64,000 nucleotides of DNA from Chaetomium olivaceum (Eukaryota; Ascomycota; Sordariomycetes; Sordariales; Chaetomiaceae), in assembly GCA_039881045.1 (NCBI GenBank), contig JAYWVB010000055.1, positions 144,262 through 208,261 of the forward strand. Reading direction: 5' to 3'. Made by a program: the position numbers and the translations under genes. A model generated the notes under the pieces. The model was not told the origin of the DNA. It ran no database searches and saw nothing but the letters and a program-made list of their open reading frames with translations. Shown here one piece after another: positions 57,415 to 64,000 of the stretch; the first letter of the stretch is position 1, and each line of letters starts with the position of its first letter.

Positions 57415-58027
57415 TTACCCTTGACCGGCCCCGTCCCCGCGCATCATCGCCTCAACTTCTAAAGGCAGAGAAGGTTAGCACGGACACAGAGAGGATTCCC
57501 AGCTAAGATAGAATGGGAGGGAGAGGGAGAGACAGAAGCCGAGGGGCAGAACACATCGAACAGAGAGAATGTTGCCCTTACCAGCGAGAAGGACGATCTC
57601 GCGCGCGACGAGGAGACGCAGGCGGCGGAGCGGGGGCGGGGGGGGCACCGGGACGGCGGCGGGGCGCGCAGCTCGTCGTAGAGCGCGTGGGCGGCCGCAA
57701 CGAGTTCCGCCGGCGAGTTGGTTTCCGCCGCGGTCGCCACGATGTCGTCCAGCGCGAGAGCTGTGGTCTCGCGTAGGCAGACCGTCCCGTTCCGGACCTG
57801 GAAGACGCGGGGGGCTGCGTGCCGGCGCGTCAGGGTTAGTATGTTGTATCGCTGCGGGTGTGGGTGTGCCGACGGGGGGGGGGGATCCCGGGGGCGAATA
57901 GCGGCTACCAGGTTTTCTGGTGCTTACCGATGTCGGACCAAAAGAAGATGGTGAGGTGGTTGGTGGCTAGGAGGTGCGTTAGGTGGTGCTCGTGCGGGAT
58001 GGGGTGGGGCTGGGCAGACTTACGCAT
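57415..58027 (-). CDS. Small conserved-looking protein, unknown function (multi-exon)
   Basis: Splice signals define exons 58024-58027 (ATGC), 57928-57966, 57582-57814 and 57415-57458, each intron with GTAAG-type donors and fungal branch/acceptor sequence. The product, about 106 residues, reads NHLTIFFWSDIAPRVFQVRN, then TALALDDIVATAAE, a Pro-rich turn, RLRLLVAREIVLLAEVEAMM and the end RGDGAGQG. One base is missing near 57655-57665 in a GC-rich CCGCC tract, because the last exon fits only after that correction. Skipping the first splice keeps the same frame and adds MRKSAQPHPIPHEHHLTHLL. The two hydrophobic helices and small size suggest a subunit of a larger complex, but I recognise no family. 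Confidence 0.5.
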
Positions 58028-59004
58028 CTTGGGTTTCCCAATGGCGGTTGTCTTTGGGTTTGTGGGAAGATGGAAGCTGGGAAGAGGTCGGCCGAAGGGA
58101 CCGGTGCATTATCACCAGTGAAGCTGTGCTCGGACTACAAATGTGACTCACAAACTCACATCGCCTCCCTGAGTTTGTGGCCAGGAGGTTCTGTACGCAG
58201 TTACGATTGGTTATCTGGCTGACCGTGACGTCCAGTATGATCGTCCTAGCGCAAGTGTTGGATGTTTTAGATTTCTAGACGGACTTGAAGTCCGGCATGA
58301 CGTCCCATCGCGAGCGTTGGGCATATTAAGTTTCTGAGTGGACATGTAAGTCCGGCATGAGCCCCATGACGTCCTATCGTGAATGCGGGACGTCTGTGTT
58401 TATTACGCGACCTAAAGGACGCGAGGATATTTGAGAGAAAGTTCGCGCTTTGATCAAAGAAATACCTACGTCGGGCCTTCGGCGTAGGCATGTCGTAAGT
58501 AAGGCTGGATATATTGGGCTAGGTGAATCTTAGCCTCTTGCCCCGCGCGTGGTGGATTTGTTGCTCTAAGACCACATGCAGTCACCGCATACTTCCATAG
58601 CGACAAACAGAGGGGGGACCAAATAGATGATCATGGACGAAACGAGCTTTCAGTGTGGTGTAAACGTAAATGGGATTATCGCTAATAAAATGCGCCTAGT
58701 CCGTCTTTTGGCCAACTGTTTGTCAACTGGGGAGGACACCTGCTACACATATTCACGGATTAATATATAACCGACAAAGGGAACTTTCCCTCGGTAGGTC
58801 GATAACTGGGCCCGCGCGTAATACATGCAGGTTTGGTGAGGCCTACGACGCCTCAGTCCGAAGGGATTGGTCAAAGGAGCGGAGCTAACCTTTCTTAAGC
58901 ACCCCTCGGGCTGCCATAATTACCCAATATTCGTAGCCTTCTCTGTGTCCGCTTCCTATCAGGTTCCATCCACGTGTCCTGCTTTCTTTCTCCATTTCAG
59001 GTTC
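58028..59004. other. Intergenic region with 60-bp tandem repeat
   Basis: Divergent region between the small gene and the BTB gene. It contains the degenerate repeat at 58231-58400. The remainder has no coding potential I can support. A potential longer start for the BTB protein lies at 58867. Confidence 0.5.
58231..58400. repeat. Degenerate 60-bp tandem repeat, about 2.7 copies
   Basis: Copies start at 58231 (TCCAGTATGA), 58291 (TCCGGCATGA) and 58351 (TCCGGCATGA), an exact 60-bp period. Shared internal blocks are CGTCCNATCGCGAGCGTTGG-like, a TTTCTAGAC/TTTCTGAGTG block and GGACTTGAAG/GGACATGTAAG. The third copy carries a short internal duplication (GCCCCATGA) and decays after about 58400. No open frame spans it. 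Confidence 0.75.
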
Positions 59005-60176
59005 ATGACGAGCGGCCTCGAATTGGGCACAATGTGGGATTACACCATCGATCCTTTGGGGGATGCCATTCTCACATTGGCAAACCCCAACAATTCTGCA
59101 CTCGCTTTAGAGGAGTCTGTGGTTGCCGCTGCACCGGAGCCGACCGGCGAAACACCGCCAGTGGACAAGCCGATGCCAGTGACCTTCCTCATTTCGTCAC
59201 GCCACATCATTTTGGCCTCGCCTGTTTTCAAGGCCATGCTCAAGGGAGGGTGGAACGAAGGAGATAAAAAGGATGGTCGATTCTGCGTCCAGGCTGAAGA
59301 CTGGGACGTTGAGGCTCTGACGATCGTCATGAATATTCTCCACAGTCAGTACCGCCAGGTCCCCAAGACGGTGACACTGAAGATGCTTGCCAAGATAGGC
59401 ATTATCGTGGATTATTACAAGCTTCAAGAAGCTCTCCAGCCCATGGTGCTGCTGTGGACAGGAACCCTCAAAAAGACGATGCCCAGCACTTCCTTCGACG
59501 CGGACGCTATATTGTGGATTCTAGTTTCTTGGATATTTGAGGACAAAGCTGCCTTCACGAGCATCACGGAGCTTGCTATGTTACGCGCCAGCAAGGACGT
59601 GGTAGTTCCGGAAGGGCTTCCGATCCCGTTGAGTATCATCGGTAAGTCCTTCCACACAGCAACCTTTTACCTTGTATCAGGTTTATGGGAGCGACGGATG
59701 ATCTAATTTATACAGACCGCATCAATCAACAGCGCAAAGAATCCTTACGTGCGATTGACGCCGGGCTCCGCAGCCTCCAACAAGATTACGTCGCAGGTCG
59801 CCAGGGCTGCAGCTTCGAGTGTAGCGCTATGTACCTCGGTGCCCTGACTAAAAATATGCACGACCTCAACCTCTCCGGCCATGCACCGGAAGAACCATAC
59901 GGGCATTCGAGTGTCATAATGGTGGTGGAGGCAGTAAAAAAAATGAAAGTCCCAACTTGGCACAACCCTCCATCTTCTGGTTACTATCAAGCCTGTCAAC
60001 TCGTACACCGGTGCAACCCAAAGGGGCAAAGTGCAGGCAAAATCACTCAGCCCGGTGTTGAAAGTACTACAAGGGAAACCCTCGCGAGTCTTCCCATGCT
60101 TCTCACATTGAGAGTCAAAAGCAAAGTCAAAGGCCTGCAGCTAGCTGATTTCGCGTTGGATAATAAAAAAGAGTGA
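59005..60176 (+). CDS. BTB/POZ-domain protein, fungal type
   Basis: Exons 59005-59641 and 59716-60176 (intron 74 bp) give 365 residues in an intact frame. The N-terminal half is a BTB fold: FLISSRHIILASPVFKAMLK, then GWNEGDKKDGRFCVQAEDWD, ALTIVMNILHSQYRQVP and LAKIGIIVDYYKLQEAL. This is the common fungal BTB pattern found in many lineage-expanded proteins. The C-terminal half (DRINQQRKESLRAIDAGLRS and on) is helical with a Cys/His cluster and no known domain. Such proteins may act as adaptors for cullin-3 ligases or in transcription; no function can be assigned. An in-frame upstream ATG at 58867 is possible but less likely because the extra sequence looks like 5' leader. Confidence 0.85.
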
Positions 60177-61003
60177 CGGGAAGTCTGTTCTCTCGCTCCT
60201 TTTTCATTTTCCGTGTTTTTATGCTTTATTCCTTCTCTCATGTCTTTAAGTTCTTATGGCAGTTTCCTTTCTTTTCCCCCCCTCATGTTCTGTTAACTGT
60301 TATTCCAGCCCCCGATTCTCAACCTAGCATTCTCAGAGGGGCACGTATCAGGCAAGAATGATGTATCGACTATTTACCAAGAATGTTAGATTTTACCAGG
60401 GATCTAGTGGCCAAAAGCGCCCTTTGACAAGTTTCTTTTCGTATGTTTAGAAAGGCCCAAGTGCCCCAAAGACTGCTAAATGATCTCAAGTTCCTTCAGT
60501 CGCTTAGGTAGTCAGAGATCTGAGGTGGCAATAGAGTTTTATGTTTTCTTGCTGTATTGTGGTGGCGCGAAACAGAACTTCAATTTGTGCTATTTCCCGC
60601 TTCAAATCTCGTTATTTCTCGGGAAGGTATCCGAGGTAGAGGCGGATTCTCGTCAGGAGTCGGGCCCTAGGCGAGAGGCAGACTCGCCGCAGGGGCCGAG
60701 CTGTGGGAAGAGGGGGGATTCGCCGTTGGGCTCAGGCTCCGGGCGCGAGGTAGATTATCCGTTGTGATCGGGTTTCGTGGTGGATTTTCGGCCTGGGACG
60801 GATCGTCAGAGGGGCCAGACTCTCCGCAGAAGGGCCGTTTTTATCAGAAGGCATGGCGATAAAATGGAGAGCTGTATGTTTTGTGCCGATAGGTCTGGGC
60901 GTGTTTGGCTAATTAGTCGGATAGCGCACTGATCAAGAATAATGACTCAAAAAAATACCAGATAGAATCCCGGCCAGGTACTCGGTGTGTACATCCAGTA
61001 GTA
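60177..61003. other. Convergent intergenic region with short degenerate repeat
   Basis: 3' flanks of the BTB gene and the glycyl-tRNA synthetase gene. 60177-60300 is T-rich. A degenerate GC-rich repeat sits at 60628-60765 (listed separately). No gene recognised. Confidence 0.5.
60628..60765. repeat. Degenerate 36-42 bp repeat
   Basis: Three to four imperfect units built on CGAGG(T/C)(A)GA-GATTC(T/G)CCG-type sequence. In the plus-strand frame they read as variants of (V/R)EADSxxxxGxxR, for example EADSRQESGPRR, EADSPQGPSCGKR and GDSPLGSGSGRE. No surrounding gene is evident, so coding is unlikely and the translation is used only to show the periodicity. Confidence 0.5.
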
Positions 61004-63135
61004 CTAGTCCTCTTCCTGCCCACCAAATACTTCCAACCTCCCCATGACTTGATTCCAGGTCTCAGTTCCCTCTACCAGCCTTTTAATAGCCACCACAACA
61101 ACATCCTCCGGGCCTCTGACCTGTACCATAGAATCCCGCTCCCTCAAAGTCACCGACCCGTCCTTCAATGTGCCAAAATCAACGGTCACACCCAGCGGCG
61201 TGCCCAGCTCATCGTTCCGGGCATATCGTTTGCCAATGGACGCGCTCGAAGCATCGATGATGTTTGCGATGTTCATCTTGCGCAGCCGAGCGGAGAGCTT
61301 GTGAGCGATGGGATTGAGCTGAGGGTTGGAAGACAGAGGGACGATTAGAACTTTGTTGGGCGCTACAGAAAGAGGCAGGGACAAGACCTAAGCATCGCTA
61401 TTAGCTAGAACTGACAGAGGAATGGCTGTTGGTGCTCACCGCTCTCGCAGCATCGTTGGGCCGATGCCAGTACACTTGTTCCAGCAGGCTGTAGAGAATC
61501 CGCCCAATGCCAAAGGATGGCTCGATCACGTTCGGGGTGTATTCGCGGATGTTTTGGAAGCGAGTGACTTTGGAGATCGATAGAACCTCCTTCGATAGTT
61601 CCACACGCGTGGTCCCGTCAGGTAAGGTTGGGGCGTCGATGGCCACAGCTCCATTCTCCTCGAGTTCAGCAGCCAAGTTTTTCAGGGCGACTTGATCCAA
61701 AGCTTCAACAGCCGACTGGACTGCCTTGGCATCGTTCTTGAAACGTGGCCCAGCAAGCTTCTTGTCAAGGGTCGCCTGCCACTCTTCCACCCTCACAGGT
61801 TCGGGAAGAGCCTCCTTGACAGCTAGCGAGGTACCAGTGTACTTGGCATGCACCGTCAAGTCATACGCGCTCCGGTCAGCACAGCCAACGCACTCGATCC
61901 AGCCGTAGCTCGTGAGGAGCTCAGCGTCCCAACAATCGCATGCGTAGTGCGCCATTTCGTTGGCGAGATGCTGAAATCGCACTTTTGACTGATTGACGCC
62001 GAGTTTCATGAGGAATAGCATAACCCGCCCGATAAAGTAGCCTAGAGTTTCATTGTCGATGACCTTTGACTCGACGGCTTGGCTTATGGTCATGGTACGG
62101 GGTGTTATCTTGCCCGACAGCTGCGTCTCCCTGTCAAGTAACGGTAGCACGACGTCGCTCACCTCCTGAAACCGGGGGTGTTGCTTCTTTTCCGGGTCAA
62201 CGTAATGCTCGATCTCGGCTAGCAGGAACTCCCGGACCCGGAGAAGCCCAGTCCTGGGGGAGATTTCATTCCGGTACGATTTGCCAATGCTGGCTGACGC
62301 AAATGGCATCGAACCCTGGTTGTAGTCGAGCAGCTTCTTGAAATTCAAAAACTGGCCTTGCGCAGTCTCGGGCCGGAGATAGATGGGCGCGGCGGTACTT
62401 GGACCTATGGTGGACTTGAACATCAAATTGAAGGGGACCGGCGGCAGGACTTGGTTGTTGTTCTCTGGGTTCCGGATGTCGTGGTGCTTGATAAGCTCAG
62501 CTAGCCCATCGCCATCGTAGTTGTCGATCTAAATAACGGACGGCGATTAACATTTGTACCCGGGGTACTGAAAAAAGGGAATAAAAGGGGTATCACCTTG
62601 GCTAGGATCCCATGGTACTCATCGATGCTTGCTTGGTCCAGCTTGGGCGAATCTTTGACGAGGCCACGGGTGCCCCGAGCAAGACGCGCTTTCAGGACGT
62701 TCTCAACAAGATGGTCGGCTCGCAAGTAATCACCTATCAATGCCGCCCAAAAGGGACGTCATGTTAGCAAAACCCACCCAGCATCAGCGTTTCAAGATAC
62801 CCGCCTTTGACCGGGTCCTTGCACATCCAGTCCGCAAACTTATCAACATGGCCGCTAGTCTTGAGCACAAGCTCTGGCGTGATAACAGTGCAATCCAATT
62901 CTAGCATGTTCTCCTCGCGGACGAAGTGCTTCCTCCATATGTCCACAATTTTGGTTTGCAGGGCGCATCCCGGGGGGCCATAGTCAAAAAGGCCACGGTT
63001 ATCGCCTTTGAAGTTTGGTGACAGCCGGTAGATCTCAAATGCCTCGGTGAAAAAGAAACGACGCTTGAGAACGGACTCGAAAAGCTGCCGGTCGAACTTA
63101 TCGCCTTTGAGCGTTGTTGTAGTCGAGGCCATCAT
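61004..63135 (-). CDS. GRS1: Glycyl-tRNA synthetase (class II, alpha2 type)
   Basis: Charges tRNA-Gly; in fungi one gene usually serves cytosol and mitochondria. Exons are 62801-63135, 62597-62733, 61440-62528 and 61004-61387. Visible blocks are FFFTEAFEIY with LFDYGPPGCALQTKIVDIW, then LELDCTVITPELVLKTSGHV, RADHLVENVLKARL, YLRPETAQGQFLNFKKLL, motif 2 SYRNEISPRTGLLRVREF, motif 3 EPSFGIGRILYSLLEQVYWH, and the anticodon-binding domain from KVLIVPLSSNPQLNPIAHKL to a Glu-Glu-Asp end. The first exon junction is off by one base: removing one G from the GGG at 62800-62802 restores a GTATCT donor and the frame KGGDYLRADHL. The start is MMAST at 63135. An Arg-rich upstream frame overlaps it, which matters for mitochondrial targeting. 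Confidence 0.95.
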
Positions 63136-63272
63136 TGTTCGAACTGGGCTGAGCGAATTAACAAAGAAGAGGACAAAGGTGGCCAGAACAGCGGGCTTGT
63201 TTTATAGTTAATGCGTTGTGTTCCAGGTTTAGCGAGCCTCCTAATTGGGCAGTCAGAGCGCTGCAGAGTCAT
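63132..63272 (-). other. Upstream ORF overlapping the GRS1 start, Arg-rich
   Basis: A 46-codon frame begins MTLQRSDCPIRRLAKPGTQR and ends SSSLLIRSAQFEQ; its TGA overlaps the GRS1 ATG as AATGATG. Its Arg/Ser-rich, acid-poor composition resembles a mitochondrial presequence. A longer start at 63314 is also in frame. It may be a regulatory uORF, or a presequence joined to GRS1 by splicing or by correction of an indel. Confidence 0.4.
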
Positions 63273-63417
63273 TGTTTGACTCACAGTATATAACGAACAA
63301 CATCTAAGAGGCAAGCCCGAAGAGAAGTTTCCGAGCTGGCAAAGCGTTTAGGAGCAAGTCCCCAGCGACGTTCACTTCCAAAATCTCTCACTAAATCGAC
63401 TAGCTATATCCACCGTC

Positions 63418-63579
63418 ATGCATGTATATCGATTCCCCTCTCAGGAGGTCCTGGATATTATGCAGCGAATTGCTCATGTCGAAGCCTTGCTCAGCGTCGC
63501 TGCAGCACCTGAAAATTGGCCACTCCAGCGCCAGCTTGAAGATCTGATATCACGGAAGAATCAGCTCTATCCCAGGTAG
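63418..63579 (+). CDS. Possible small ORF of 53 residues
   Basis: Reads MHVYRFPSQEVLDIMQRIAH, then VEALLSVAAAPENWPLQRQL and EDLISRKNQLYPR before TAG. The natural composition, a predicted amphipathic helix and a CACCGTC context before the ATG make it better than most short frames here. The end CCCAGGTAGAT could also be a splice donor, making it the first exon of a gene that continues. No family recognised. Confidence 0.3.
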   Translation: MHVYRFPSQEVLDIMQRIAHVEALLSVAAAPENWPLQRQLEDLISRKNQLYPR

Positions 63580-64000
63580 ATACAAGTAGATGGAATGAGA
63601 TCCCGACCTGAGGGTTGAGTGTACAGAGACGAGCCTCTCTAGGGGCTGTTGGCTACCATGTCGGAAAGAAATGAGATGCCTTCCGAAGGATAGTTTCAAT
63701 CAGCTTTGCCCGCCGCACTAAACAAAAGTAAAGACGAGATATTCCATATGACGGTTGATAGAGGAGGGAGATACCCTCCATCTTGAATACAGTCTGTACC
63801 CTTACCTGGATCTTGAAGCGAACGATTCTGCGCGCCATGAGGAGTGATATTATTGTTCATCCCTGCTACATAGCTATCGAATTCTGGCACAATGTCCAAG
63901 TACAAAACCTCTGACCTGCCCTCGGTTTCTAATCGGTAGGCATGTGCCTTGTCTACTTTTGTCTTCGCCAATGTGTGCGCTTATAACTCGATTACAAGCA
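63580..64000. other. Window end, nothing recognised
   Basis: Short overlapping frames on the minus strand (63653-63971) lack domain character. Nothing else supported. Confidence 0.4.

Noticed and set aside
1..64000. CRISPR arrays, rRNA genes, transposases, viral or toxin genes
   Set aside because: None seen; repeats present are microsatellites or short tandem duplications, and no reverse transcriptase, DDE transposase or capsid-like pattern was recognised.

Overview
The window is nuclear DNA of a filamentous ascomycete, most likely a Sordariomycete. Coding sequence is GC-rich. Genes carry short GT-AG introns (about 49-150 bp) with CTAAC-like branch points. The gene set is typically fungal: a Zn2Cys6 regulator, a tetrahydroxynaphthalene reductase, a GPI-anchored Ser/Thr-rich wall protein and an SAPS-family protein. 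I reconstructed 19 protein genes, two intron-containing tRNA genes and several weaker candidates. All coordinates and splice sites were read by eye from the sequence.

Layout. 1-5.8 kb holds no gene I can support. 5.8-12.3 kb carries two minus-strand genes, a BOR1-type anion transporter and the mitochondrial m-AAA protease. 13.8-17.1 kb is a Zn2Cys6 transcription factor, followed by about 4 kb of gene-free, partly AT-rich DNA. 21-29 kb has a secreted polysaccharide deacetylase, a GT1 glycosyltransferase, tRNA-Ser, a SETD3-like methyltransferase divergent from an MFS transporter, and tRNA-Tyr. 29.7-32.9 kb is an alpha/beta hydrolase divergent from a mitochondrial 3-hydroxyacyl-CoA dehydrogenase. 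33-35.7 kb is gene-poor but contains a compact structured element with Pol III-like A and B boxes. 35.8-40.3 kb is the SAPS gene. 41.8-45.8 kb is the most interesting locus: a divergent pair of flavoenzymes resembling bacterial SfnB and SfnG (dimethylsulfone/alkanesulfonate sulfur scavenging), with a perfect CYS3-type palindrome in the shared promoter. 45.8-52.1 kb has an SGNH/FN3 protein, a GPI-anchored protein and the melanin-type reductase. 54.5-63.1 kb has a PAL/TAL-type ammonia-lyase, a small unknown gene, a BTB protein and glycyl-tRNA synthetase.

A striking property is that about half of the genes are interrupted by single-base frame changes. Several sit in homopolymers (G5 in the glycosyltransferase, C6 in the GPI protein, C runs in the lyase), while the protein on both sides remains well conserved. 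This looks more like residual consensus indels in the assembly than real gene decay. The ammonia-lyase, with five frame changes, may be a genuine pseudogene. Genes with no such defect include the m-AAA protease, the regulator, the deacetylase, the hydrolase, the dehydrogenase, both Sfn-like enzymes, the naphthol reductase and the BTB protein.

No metabolic gene cluster is complete here. The only clear functional unit is the Sfn-like pair, which I infer converts organosulfones or sulfonates to assimilable sulfur under sulfur limitation.
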